Below, one piece after another: positions 11,700 through 23,049 of a DNA stretch of 64,000 nt. The position numbers and the translations under genes were made by a program. The stretch is from Mercenaria mercenaria. Taxonomy: Eukaryota; Mollusca; Bivalvia; Venerida; Veneridae. Every line of letters starts with the position of its first letter. The first letter of the stretch is position 1. Where the stretch lies: positions 13,142,501 to 13,206,500 of the forward strand of contig NC_069367.1 in the NCBI RefSeq assembly GCF_021730395.1, written 5' to 3'. Below the pieces are notes generated by a model, which was given only the letters and a program-made list of their open reading frames with translations, searched no databases and was not told the origin of the DNA.

Positions 11700-12480
11700 T
11701 AAAGTCGAATGTGTCTGTAGGACATAGGGTGTGCCCTCCACTGGTACATTTGTCACAAATAAGGGGAAATAATTCAATTTTTTGCAGGGGTTATTGGGGT
11801 AAAGCACCAAACAAACATTTTTGAAAGGATTCTTTATTATAGGCCATATACTTTTGAGCTATGTGGCATAACACGCAAAAATCCACGTTTTTGGTCTATT
11901 TCAGGGCCGATCTCGTAATAATCGCTATGATTATCATGAGAATGCCAAATGTGTCAAGGTCACATTATGATAATAGAGACTCAAGCAAGGTCTCATGGAT
12001 TTACTTCAAATACTTTTTGAGCTAGGTACATCAATTAGGTGAAAATGTGCAGTTTTTACTATTTCAAGGCCCATAACCTTAAAAATTGGAGGGCGGAGCA
12101 GCTAAATGAAAGAGTTGTGCAGTTTATTTCATGATAAAGACTTATGCATGTTTTTTCAACCAGTTTTTTATCATTACTTTTTGAGCTAGGTTGCGTTCTC
12201 AGGGTGAAAAAATGTGGCATTTTGATATATATTCTGGGGCCTAACTCTGTAAATAGGGGCTTGACCCCAACGAAAAATTGGAGGTGCGCCAAAGTTATAT
12301 TCATGATTAAGACTCATGAAGCGTTTCATGAATCTTCGTTCAAATACTTTTTAGATAGGCAGGTCACGAATTCGGACGGAAGGACGCTCGGACGGTACAC
12401 ACGGAAGGAAGCACGGAATGACCAAATTATATGCCCCCACTACCTCATCGGGGGCACAAAAGGTTTCCGGATCCGAGTTT
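11700..12480 (+). repeat. Tandem-cored interspersed repeat ending in GGACGG-rich run
   Basis: Several diverged units, each containing a 'tttttgagctaggt' block (near 11,850, 12,015 and 12,180) followed by 'gtgaaaatgtg' and 'tcatgat(a/t)aagactcatg' blocks, spaced about 165-170 bp. The array ends in ACGGAAGGACGCTCGGACGG and a GGGGGCACAAA tail. This organisation, a tandem core with a purine-rich terminal run, recurs at 32.9 kb and 51.5 kb with unrelated cores. The 137-codon open frame inside it is a by-product of the repeat. Confidence 0.65.
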
Positions 12481-12839
12481 TTATTTTGCTCTATTCACGC
12501 ATGTTTTCGTTTCGGTCTGCCTCGTGTGTATGCGAAACAGCCATAACTGGTATATGACAGTGCATTTATCTATACGCGTCACGGGCCAATCAGACGAGTG
12601 GGAATGAAAGGCGGGAAAAATGAAGTATCAAACGGTCTCCACGGACTTTATTGACATATACACAAGTGCGAGATATAGTACATAATTGGTGACACGATTC
12701 TATTACGTCAAACTTAATCTTCGCGCGTTATTTAGAACAAGTGACTGCAAAGGTCGAGACAGAAAAACACAAATATTTAATGAACAGTTTCTGAATAAAA
12801 TTTATTTCTTAGACAGGTGATCAAACACCAACCCACCCA

Positions 12840-13060
12840 TTTTTTATATTATTTTTACAGTCAACCCACCACCCATAAAGACGATTTTTGTGGGCGACAA
12901 CCATCCATTTTATGATTTCTGATGGTCCCACCACCCATAATTATGATTTTATGATGGAACCACCAACCATTTTGATTTTCCGATGAACCCCCACACCGTC
13001 AATTAAAAATTCGGTTGACGTCGACCCCCCCCCACCCACCCCCCCCCCCACCAACACACA
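12840..13060 (+). repeat. Degenerate ~32-bp tandem repeat and C-rich run
   Basis: Loose repeats of a CCACCACCCATAA...ATGATTTT pattern occur four times in 12,860-12,985, followed by a C-rich/CA run at 13,024-13,060. It is low-complexity sequence; no coding function is seen. Confidence 0.45.
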
Positions 13061-14490
13061 CACCTTTCAGTTTTATTCTTGAATCGCCATTACGGATGCA
13101 GGGGGATACGAATATGCGGTTGAATTTCAGATCAGCGGAAGCCGGTATGTTTTCTACCTCCTTTATCTTTCGGATTTTACAAATGGCCGAAATAAAGATA
13201 TCCAACAATTACCTTATTTTATTTTAAGAATTTTGTAAAATCGATGGTGACCTAAATCACACTGGGAAACCGGCTATCTGGACGACGCTGGTAATGTCTT
13301 AAATAAAAACCAATTTGCGCTAAACTTTGGATTTTTGCTCGATTTTTTTTTTCAATACTGAGTAAATGTTGCGAAATATCTTCAAGACATATCGATCGAA
13401 TTTGGCCCAGAAATTGTAAATGTAAGCCATGGTCATAACAGAAATAAATGAAAAACTTTACCAACCGTTTTACAGCTGGGTTACATTTCCAGCTGGATTA
13501 CATTTCCAGCGGGCGTCAGGAAAGCCGGTTATCCAGTGTGTAAATGTACAAAAAAAAAATCGTACCTGTTTGCAAAGGTTTTAAGTGTAAAACTCATTCA
13601 AATGTAGTTGCATTCCATAAGTAAAAGTTCGGTCCATAAAATATCCTAGTCAAAATAATTCGACGTTCAGATTGTTTTATATTGCCCGCGAGTGGGGATC
13701 TTGCACATTTGAAAAAAAATATCTCAATATTTCCTAGGATCGCGTCAAATTAGTTGGACTAAAAATATCCATGCCATGATGCGAATACCCATACAATGAT
13801 TGTTAGTCTTCTTCTAAAACAAAAAAAAAGACGTGCGTCTCATGTTTTATGGTTCATTTGGCCTATGTAAACATGATCTGTTATGAACCATTTGGACCAG
13901 CCTGGTACAAACAGGCCATCTCTCTGACCTGAAAAGTATGTATTCACACTGCGTAAGCACTCAGGCTCTGCTCGCACACCATACCTATTCAGACTTTAAT
14001 GTGTAAAGGCATGTACACAAAAATGACAAATTTTGCCGACGCCTGGTTAATTGTAATGTGTTTTTAAGAAAAGCAATAGATGGAAAAAGAAAAATAGCTC
14101 TCGGCTCATTTACACGGATAGTTCAACTTTATCGTGCATGTTGTAGTTTTTCGCATTTATGCTTGATGACATAGAATACTTACACCGAAAATTGTGACAC
14201 GAACATACTGATAACTTTTCCCACTTTAGTCTTTTAATTAAAGTAAGAGTTCAGCGCTTCATAGTTTTAATGTATGGTCACATTGGAATAAAGTTTGTTT
14301 TACAGAAACTTCGACATTCCTCAGAAATGATATCATGTACCCCACCCACCTAATTCATAATTTCAAAATAGCATAGTTTATCTGTTTATACTGTTATATA
14401 ACCTGACGCACTGATATATTTATATGTACGTACGATAATATACCATAATAATTTTAAAAATTATTTCATTGAGACAAAAAGAAATTCAGT
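13060..14490. other. No gene recognised
   Basis: Mixed sequence with a short direct repeat of GGATTACATTTCCAGC type at 13,473-13,515. If the exon at 14.5 kb belongs to a real gene, its next exon should lie here or further left, but I could not identify one. Confidence 0.35.
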
Positions 14491-14507
14491 CATAGAAAAC
14501 ATCTTAC

Positions 14508-14675
14508 CTTGCATTGTTTGCTTCCGGTTTCTTTTAGTGCTGCTCTTGACACAGAATTAATTTTGAAATAATTTGTGTCAAAGATGTATACACTTTTCTT
14601 TACATAAAAGAACGTTGTAGCACCGAGTATGCATGCTAAGATACAAATAGTTAATAGTTTAGGAAAGTAAGTCAT
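14508..14675 (-). CDS. Candidate first exon encoding a signal-anchor (type II membrane protein start)
   Basis: Seen: ATG at 14,675 in an AAAATG context, 56 codons, then a strong splice donor AAG|GTAAGAT immediately after a complete codon (14,507/14,508). The peptide begins MTYFPKLLTICILACILG, a short polar head followed by a hydrophobic segment of about 20 residues (roughly residues 5-24). It then runs through a KK pair into a lumenal stem-like region with one Cys near the end. Known: this layout is typical of Golgi glycosyl- and sulfotransferases, whose first exon carries the signal-anchor. Inference only: no catalytic exon was found in the 4 kb towards lower coordinates, so function is unknown. 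It could also be a chance open frame beside a donor-like sequence, or an orphaned exon. Confidence 0.4.
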
Positions 14676-14679
14676 TTTA

Positions 14680-17000
14680 ATTTCCCTTTCAAACAGGCAG
14701 TTACACTAACAAAAAAAAATCATTTTTTTCGTGGTGCTTCACTGATGCATAAACATCAGTACGTTTACACAACTGTACCGGTAAGTATGAGTTATATACA
14801 AGGGTATTCGTGCGGGGGAATCTCAGGGAACGTAGCTTGGGTAGCAAACAAGATTCATAGAGGCGAGTTTGTTATTAAATTACGTTCTCTGATATTCTCC
14901 CAAGCACGATGATACTCCCCGGTAACACGCGTAAAAACAGTAAACTGAATATATTTTTTAATATCTTGAATTTAAAGTAGATCTATTCAAAATATTTCCC
15001 CTCATGTGCCTCTCTTAGAAACATTTTACTGCCATATAAGTCAGAATTATGCATGCTCGCATAAGGGAGTCCTTTTTTTTAAAATCTTAAATAAACTACT
15101 GAATGAAAAAATATAAAAATGCACAAGTACACATTGAAAAAATCTATATCAGTTGGTGTAATTATTTTTTAAAACAAAATATTGTGAAGAAGAATTTCAA
15201 AAAGTAAAACTGCCTAAAATTTTAATTTCAATATGCGTTAGACGGCGTCAAGTTGTAATAAATCATTTCATTTTACACTGCACGTACTCATCTTCACATT
15301 GAGCTGAATGCTATTATGTTTTGTTGTACGGTGCATCGCAACAAGATTTTCAATGCATCGTTCCATGTTAAGATTGACGGAATGAAGTTTTGCATTAAAT
15401 GGTTTCAAAATACATTGCACTGAATGCAAATATATTGGACGGGATGGAATTTTAGGCTAGACGGCGTTGAAATGCATTGCATTGACTGAATTGTTTATGA
15501 ATGGATTGTATATTTACTAATTTTGGCGCCAATTCCTTCAGCTATTTCCGGAAGTAAAGAAAATGAAAGTAGAAGTGCTAAACTTGAAAACGAAAGCCGT
15601 ATTTTGATTCGTCGATAATCAGGGGTCACGCGAAGGGGTCATCCCGTCTAAATATAATTATGCGCGTAGACTTTTTGTCCTAATAGGGAGTCAGTTTTCA
15701 GCATTTTCGAACGAATTGAAATGACCTGTGCTTTAGTAGAACGGCATCTTAGCTTTTCATCTACGAAACGATATTTGAGCTCGGGATAAACAAAAATCCC
15801 ACAGGGGTCCGTAACGGAGTAAGGGCGCACTGATGACATTATGGCTCGGAAAGGATATAGAAAGAATATTTCTGTAAAACATAAAACATTTCATTAAAAA
15901 AAACAAAAAAGAATAACATTGTGTAAGCTTACTATGTTACGGATTTCGTGTTTTCATGATCTGTAAACCTAGAAATGTTCGCGGATACTATATTTCGCGT
16001 TTTTCAAAACGTGGATATTTTCGCGGATACAAATCTTCGCGGAATCATATCCATCGCGATTCTCGCGAAAATTAAGTCGTAAGTGAACATATTTAGTATA
16101 ATAAGGTAAGTATCACTGCATAGTTGCATTTATAGTATTCTCGAAAACGTTCAGTTTTACTGTACCCTTCAATTATAAATGCAACCTAATCCTTTTCATC
16201 CATATCAACGGTTATTCACACCCCCAATTATGGACAGTCAGTAAATTGCTGTTATTACACTTTCATTTGTTTGCCATTTAAATAGGCTAATAATCCACAC
16301 TTAGCAGAAATAGACACAATATTTTACTTTAAAATAATATATCATATTGGCTGCCGACTGTAAATTACATGCATATGTCGTTCGATAGATGCACTCGTAT
16401 TACGTTTGTTTTCATCCCGTTTGCCTGACGGATCAATATTGAAAATGTTGTTGCTTCATAAATAAGTAACTTGTCAATCAATTGAAATAATATGTAGGCA
16501 TTGTACCTAATTTAAAGAATATTTAAAAAATGGAATAAAAAAAGTAAATATTGTCATATATGATGTCATTGCATGATACAACAACTTTTATTTTCAATGT
16601 TCTGTCATCAGTAATGGAATAATGTTCAAAAGATGATCAACAACAAATAGTCCTACCTGTGTAAAGGAAAGGTAACTGTGTAACTAAATATTGGTTACTT
16701 AAGACAGTACTAGTTATCTCCCTTATCAATTTGCATATTAAGTGTCAGAATTGACCCTAAATTGACCTATGGTCTGTTTCGTGTAGCAATCAAAGAAAAC
16801 ACTGATGTTCTTAAATATTTATTTAATTCTGTTTATATGAAATATAATGATTTATATAATGATTTATATAATGTTTTATGAAAATAGTACAGGTATGTTA
16901 ATGAAAGTGATAAGTATGTGGTATTGCACTTTGTTGACAGTAAAAAATATGAATTATACAAAAATGGAAATTTTCATGAGATAAAGAACATAGCCACAAT
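14680..17000. other. Repeat-poor stretch with short CG-containing fold-back pieces
   Basis: Contains degenerate 'gacgg...gaatgcattgcattg' repeats at 15,240-15,510. A small element at 15,970-16,085 is rich in TTCGCGG/CGCGAAAAT inverted pieces, and related TTCGCGAAATTTTG/CGCGAAAATACG text recurs at 34,275-34,310. An open frame at 15,648-15,839 (-) has no recognisable features. No gene is supported. Confidence 0.4.
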
Positions 17001-17639
17001 TGATTAAAAACATAAGATCATCAAAAATAAGCCAACCAATTTCTAGGAAAAGGCACTTTCATAGTAACAGAGAAAATCAAAAATTACTCGAAAAGAGGTC
17101 AAATGTTGCCTTATAGTACTACTTCTTACTGTTTGAATAATGCCAGTTCAAATCAAAATACAACATTTTTGGAAACTTTATGAAAGTTTTATGGAGGCTG
17201 CTGAAGACCAGTAGCCTGTAATGTGATATAAAATCTGAAATACAAAACGTTTGACTAGTACAGTGGTTACATCACTGTAGTGTTTCTAAAGTAACCGTGC
17301 CACTATCCAAGTTGACAGGGAACTTAAGGAAATTAACATGCAAAGTTTCGTGAAGACTAATCAATAATATATTGTCCAGACAAACAAATCACGACAGGCA
17401 CAGGCACACCATTTGGACAACTAAGTCTTCATTTCCGTAAACTGGCACAACAAAAAGTAATGACAATTTAAAATACTGAAAACATACTCATGACAAGTAA
17501 AAAAGGGCCAACATGTCTGAATCATAGAACTTTCTGATCTTATGATGCTTAATGAGGTAACATGTTACACAAAATATTGCTATGGTAAGAAAAGGGCAAT
17601 AATTATGAAAAAAGCCAAATGCAGTTATGGAACTAGTGC

Positions 17640-18080
17640 ATTTAATGTCAAATTATTACAGTTTGCAATTGTAAGACGTTTGTTACATTTTTCATTAACA
17701 AAGTGGAAGGTGCTTTAGGCATTTTTATGACAAAACATGTCTCCCACCTATGTATACCTTTAGCTGTGGCGGCTATTTTGTGCAGCAAAATGGAAAGTGT
17801 CGGTGATATGCAAAAATATACTTGGTACTGATCACTCCTGTGAAGTTTCATCAAAATCTGTTAAGTAGTTTTAACCTGTGAAAACCGACAAGATTTTTCT
17901 ATTTTTAGCTATGGCTGCAATTTAGTGCATCAAAACGAAACATGCAAGCGATATGCACAACACTATGCTTGGTACTGATCAGTCCTGTGAAGTTTCATCA
18001 AAATCTTGCCAGCAGCTTGTCCTCTTAAAGCCAGACAGGCTTAATGCGGATAGACGAGAAGGCATAATTAATACCTCTCC
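17640..18080 (-). repeat. Diverged two-unit relative of the 171-bp array
   Basis: Two units about 170 bp apart, each with 'ggtactgatcastcctgtga' followed by 'agtttcatcaaaatct'. Read on the - strand, this is TGAAACTTCAC..GTGATCAGTACCA, which is the core of the array at 21.9-22.9 kb. It is therefore an older, inverted member of the same repeat family about 4 kb away. Confidence 0.65.
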
Positions 18081-18099
18081 CCACCTTTAGATGAGACAT

Positions 18100-20210
18100 A
18101 ATTTCGAGATAAAACCTTACATACAACACTCTACAAAATCAGGATGCTAAAAAATGGATGTGCAATACCTCTACCTATTCTTCAGTGAAATGAAAAAGGA
18201 CAAAACACAAGTAATATGGAGGAGTTATGGGCCATGACACGTACGATAAACAAATGTTTTAAGACTGAAGAAAATGCATTGATTAGTTCAAAAATTTACA
18301 TTAGTGTTTTAGTTCAATATAAACTTTGTCATACTAAAATAATATTGCAGTTATAATGACCAATCACTTTTTAGATTTATGAAAGAAAAAAAAAATTATG
18401 CCAACCTTAAACTTACAACTTTAAAAGCGAAAATTATCAAACGTTTTACTGTGGTATTGCACGAAATTAAATTTTGTCACCATACAAATAATTAATGATT
18501 TTAATAATACTGATCACTATGGTCTTATGTTTGATTTGTGAACTACTGTGCTATAAACTGAGACAAAACAGTACTGATACACTACAAGACACAGTATTTT
18601 GAAAATTATAACAGTGTAATGTTTACATATTCTCAAAGTTTCTGAATCACATTTACATGCACGGCTGGACAGGACTTGCTGCTCTCTACATGCGTGTCCT
18701 ACAATAACAGCAAATATGTAACAAAGTGGATTCAGAAGGCTCCTCTACACTGAACTGTGCAAGCTGCAGACACTGATCTTGAACAATAGCTGAACGGTGA
18801 CACTGAAGATTTCACAGGTATATATCTGAAGAAAGAAATGCATATTGTAGTTACTCTGTATTCGAGGTGTCTGCAGCTCTTTAATATTCAAAATATGTAT
18901 ATTTCTGAATATAAGGTAGAATAAAAGTGTTACTAGATTAATAAAACTTCAACATATCTTATGCATAAGACCCATTTTAGTAGAATATATGAAGAGGCCA
19001 ATAGTGACCCTAAGTCACTCACTTGACCTTACTATTTGACCTAAAATATATGTATGACACTTTTTATTTTTGAATATTATGATGGCAGGCTATATTTTAT
19101 TCTATATCTTAAATACTTTGAAAAAAACACACCTTAGACTTGACATTTCATAATTTATATCTTACATTCACCTTTTTAAGCTTATAACAATAGAATTGTG
19201 TTTACCTTTTTAATTAATTTCAGGAGAAAAATGTAAGATATTTGGAAAGTTACATTCATAAGTCTGTAATTATTTGGTACTGTATAATTTCTTTTTGTAA
19301 GTGTAAAGTTTATATATCATACTTGACCCTTGGTCTCATGTGAAATAAACTTTACACAAGCCTCTAGAAGTGATATATACCAAATCAATAACTGAATTAC
19401 ATTGTAACTCTTTGAATATTGTAAACAATTACCTGAAGGTATCAATATCTGTGTTTAATTAAGTCATACAGATCAACACTGGCTGTACCATCCTTCATGA
19501 AACTTCATAAAATCATTTTAATGACATTTACAATGTGTATATGTTAAATGTTTAGGGGAATGTAATTTTAATAACTGGCATTATATTAGCCTTGACATGT
19601 TCAACTTGTTAAAGAGTATCATTTGTACATCATTGTACCATCAGACCATCTTTCACTTATGTCAACCTGACTAGACATGTTGGACACCCTGAAATATATA
19701 AATGATAAAATCTGTGAACAGTTAACAATCATCATGCAAAAACCATAACACCATCTTTATAAAATCACCTTAACACCTTGATCTTAAAAAATATTATTAT
19801 TTCAAATTATTATTGTCCATTAACGTATAATGTATCCCATCCATAATCATTACATGACTCCTTATATAATTTACCAGTTCATAGTTTGGAATGGCTTCCA
19901 GTCTAAATCCAGAAGTTGAAGAAAAACAAAATTATGAAAGTTTATTTATGGTGTCATTTAGAAGAATGACCTGCCTGTTAATTGTCAACTGTTTGCTCTT
20001 TTTAATATTGATAGGCAATTGCATTTTATCAAATGTTGTCTAATATATATATCAACTGTCAATAGTTTACATGACAAAGTGTTAATTAGATGTCACTGAC
20101 TTGTTTACTCTCAACATCATAAAGAGAGATAAAACTACATGTAAATTGTAAAACATTGTATGAGATACCCTTCCATCCTGTATAAATTGCCTTTAAAAAG
20201 AAATTACATA
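18100..20210. other. Low-complexity AT-rich sequence downstream of the micro-gene
   Basis: No open frame or repeat recognised. If the micro-gene at 20.2-21.2 kb is real, its 3' untranslated region would begin here. AATAAA on the - strand near 19,940 is the first plausible polyadenylation signal. Confidence 0.35.
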
Positions 20211-20216
20211 GAAGTA

Positions 20217-21184
20217 TTATCCCACTGTTTTGACTGCCCCTGCTCTATCTAACTTTTCAAGCTTCTGCAGCCACTTTAATGTGTCATCTGTTCGCTTGTA
20301 CTTCTTTCTGAAATGAGGTAATTATAATATAATATTTCAATAACTTATAATAAATATATTATTATATATTCTTTTCCTACATTTGCAACAGTTTATTTGA
20401 AATTCATTTTATCTCAATTACAATCTGATAAAGTACTTGATTTCTAAACGAAGTCTGAGAACGACCATTAATTCGTCTTCTGTATATTTTGATTTCCATT
20501 TTTGCTATTTTTATGTTATCCAATCAGGCGACTGTTCGATTGTCAAAGGTAGAAAAATATGCAGTTATTCAGACTCGACCGGGACCCTCGCTTACAAGCA
20601 AGTGGCCTACCGACTGAGCTAACATCTATCTGATACATTACGACATAAGAATTGTAAATATCAAAGTCAATGCTGAGGTAGATTTGCAAGAGTTGTAGCT
20701 GGCTCTGATTGGCTAGTGAAAGGGCGTCAGAACGAGCAATGAATAGGTCGTTTTCAGATCCTATGCGTAGCGTAATAGGAGATGTACTTTAGTCAGATTG
20801 TCTCAATTACATTCTGTTCTGACTACAGCTAAAATACATAGAACAGACTATAAGCTAATATAAGGTCAAAGGTCACTCTAAAAGGAAAAATCGGTAAACT
20901 TAGGCCTAGTTAATAACGGATGCTTTAAATAAGCTGTCACTTCACACATTAATTTGCCATAGGATTATGTATCTACAAACAAAAAACAAGAAAAAACAAA
21001 TTAATAGAAAGAACATTTTTGGGCAATTTAAAAAGCGACAATGAAAGTGAAAGTAGAAAGTCAATATTTTCTTATCGACTTTTCTTTCATAATTTCCATT
21101 TAAAGCGTAACAGTCTACTTTCATATTGTATTGAATAATCCATAAACATTATACTTACCGTTTAAATGCATGAAAAATCCTCAT
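20217..21184 (-). CDS. Two-exon micro-gene encoding a 38-residue basic protein
   Basis: Seen: exon 1 (21,184-21,159) is ATG plus 8 codons and 2 bases, ending at ACG|GTAAGTA. Exon 2 (20,307-20,217) starts after TACCTCATTTCAG and runs 30 more codons to TAA. The phases match. The product starts MRIFHAFKRKKYKRTDD, continues TLKWLQKLEKLDRAGAV and ends KTVG. It has a very basic N-terminal third and an amphipathic helix-like Lys/Leu/Glu middle, with no signal peptide or membrane segment. An in-frame stop lies upstream of the ATG. A short upstream frame (near 21,260, 15 codons) ends just before it. A CCGGAAGT ETS site sits about 95 bp upstream. I do not recognise the protein. The strict splice-site and phase agreement plus a housekeeping-type promoter argue for a real gene. 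It may instead be a fragment of a longer gene with alternative exons. Confidence 0.5.
20410..20812. mobile_element. TIR element carrying a tRNA-like module, inside the micro-gene intron
   Basis: Left and right ends are inverted copies over about 50 bp: AATCTGATAAAGTACTTGAT and TCTGAGAACGACC near 20,423-20,468, against GTACTTTAGTCAGATTGTCT and GGTCGTTTTCAGA near 20,745-20,805. On the - strand the middle (20,570-20,625) has a TTAGCTCAGTCGGTAGG A-box and a degenerate B box. A second copy is at 59.3-59.6 kb. The combination of TIRs with a Pol III-type head is unusual; it may be a SINE inserted in a MITE before the family spread. Confidence 0.6.
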
Positions 21185-21274
21185 GGTACCCGTAAACTTA
21201 TAATTTGTTGATAACCTCTCAGTTTTCGGCCGTTTTCACGTGAAAATACGAAACTGGTGTTGACATAAATGTTC

Positions 21275-21290
21275 TACTTCCGGCGGTATT
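21275..21290 (-). promoter_or_regulatory. ETS-type site (CCGGAAGT) upstream of the micro-gene
   Basis: The - strand reads CGCCGGAAGTAGAAC, a full ETS/GABP-type consensus, about 95 bp before the micro-gene ATG and within a locally CG-containing stretch (21,190-21,310). Such sites are frequent in animal housekeeping and mitochondrial-gene promoters. Functional relevance is inferred. Confidence 0.35.
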
Positions 21291-21339
21291 CGATTGCGTA
21301 AATCGGCTCTAGTACTATGCCTATAATATGGATTTGTGC

Positions 21340-21482
21340 AATTAGGTATTTGTCGTGTGTTCTAGTTGTCGTGTTTTCGCCCAACCGACACGACACCATG
21401 AAAACACGACAAATACATTATTTGTCGAGTTTTCGTGTTGTCGGGTTTTCGCCCCGCCGACACGAAAACACGACAAATTCTT
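21340..21482. repeat. TTTGTCGTGTTTTCG fold-back
   Basis: Alternating direct and inverted copies of TTGTCGTGTTTTCG and CGAAAACACGACAAA, with GGGTTTTCGCCCCGCCGAC in the middle, form a near-palindrome of about 140 bp. It looks like a small fold-back/MITE. The 88-codon open frame over it (21,317-21,583) is a by-product. Confidence 0.55.
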
Positions 21483-21589
21483 TTCAGACATCTCTTATAA
21501 AATTAAGAGCAATACGAAGTGTATGTATAAATGACCCGGTTCCAGAAATATTTCATTGGGGTGCGGGGAGCAGCAACAGTTAAAGAATG

Positions 21590-21938
21590 GTGGCGGCATC
21601 GGCGAACGGAGTGGGGTTAAGTACGGAAGGAGGTAACCCCTCATTTTAGGTGGATCAGGGCGTGTCTGCCTTTAAATGTTTGAAAAATATATATAAAAAT
21701 GGTGGCCTCTGCTGCAAATTTTGAGGTACGGAGATTAACCCTCTCCCGACAGTGGAGTCAAAGGGTCTTTCTTTTGCCATTTTTGAAATATAGGTATGAA
21801 ATGGTGGTCCCTGTTGCATTTGTTTCCAAAATTTGAGATACGTTAGGGGGTCATGCCCTCCTATTTAGTTGGTCAGAGGGTATCCTCACGGACATTTTTG
21901 AAATACAGGAATGAAATGATGGCATCTGTTGCATTTTT
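21590..21938 (+). repeat. Degenerate ~115-bp tandem repeat
   Basis: Three diverged units, each with 'tttttgaaatata..aaatggtgg' followed by 'ctgttgcatttt' and 'gaggtacg..ttaaccctc', lie immediately left of the 171-bp array. Probably the eroded remains of another tandem-cored element. Confidence 0.45.
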
Positions 21939-22973
21939 GTACCCCCCGACAACAAAGTTGTAAGGGGGGGTATACTGGTTTCAGGTTGTCTGTCCGTCTG
22001 TCCGTCTGGCCGTCTGTCCGTAGACGCAATCTTGTGCGCACCATCTCTCCTTATCCCCTTGACAGAATTTAATGAAACTTCACACAAGTGATCAGTACCA
22101 ACAGTAGTTGTGCATGGGGCATGTTAGGTTCTTTTAGAAAAAAAATTGCAGAGTTATGGGACTTTGTTTTTTTTTGTTACTATACTATATACATAGACAC
22201 AATCTTGTGCGCACCATCTCTCCTCATCCCCTTGACACAATTTAATGAAACTTCACACAAGTGATCAGTACCAACAGTAGTTGTGCACGGGGCATGTAAG
22301 GTTCTTTTAAAAAAAAATTTGCAGAGTTATGGGACTTTGTTTTTTGTTACTATACTATATACATAGACACAGTCTCGTGCGCACCATCTCTCCTCATCCC
22401 CTTGACACAATTTAATGAAACTTTACACAAGTGATCAGTAACAACAGTAGTTGTGCATGGGGCATGTTAGGTTCTTTCAGAAAAAAATTTGCAGAGTTAT
22501 GGGACTTTATTTTTTTGTTACTATACTATATACATAGACACAATCTTGTGCGCACCATCTCTCCTCATCCCCTTGACACAATTTAATGAAATTTCACACA
22601 AGTGATCAGTAACAACAGTAGTTGTGCATGGGGCATGTTAGGTTCTTTCAGCGACAAAAATTGCAGAGTTATGGGACTTTGTTTCTTGTTAACATACTAT
22701 GTACATACAGTCTGCATATGCAGTCTTGTGCGTGCCTAATCTACCAAACCCTTACACACAATTTAATGAAACTTCACACAAGTGATCAGTACCAACCCTA
22801 GTTGTGCATGGTGCATGTTACATTCTTTTAGATAAATATTCTGCATAGTTATGGGACTTTGTTTTTTGTTACTATACTGTATACATACAGTCTATATACA
22901 TACAGTCCACATAATTATGCAATCTTATGTGCATCAAATTGCAATGTACTGTGTCAGTGCATGCGGGGGGTAC
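21939..22973 (+). mobile_element. Tandem-cored element with GTACCCCCC terminal inverted repeats and a ~171-bp array
   Basis: Left end GTACCCCCCGAC (21,939) and right end GCGGGGGGTAC (22,963-22,973) are inverted. A TGTCCGTCTG run lies inside the left end. The core is five units at successive spacings of about 173, 170, 171, 180 and 199 bp, each containing CACCATCTCTCCTCATCCCC, TGAAACTTCACACAAGTGAT and 'gcagagttatgggactttg'. Left units are nearly identical and the rightmost is diverged, a gradient expected of unequal exchange. The structure resembles known bivalve tandem-repeat-containing MITE/pearl-type elements. No protein is encoded. Confidence 0.75.
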
Positions 22974-23049
22974 ATTCATCACCTTTAGTGATAGCTCTAG
23001 TTGGGTCTACGGAAACTTTTCAAGTAATGAATCTTTTGTATATGTAAAG

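Noticed and set aside
12144-12557. 137-codon open frame on the + strand
   Set aside because: Lies within the tandem-cored repeat, runs into its GGACGG-type tail, has no domain, and is overlapped by an equally meaningless frame on the other strand.
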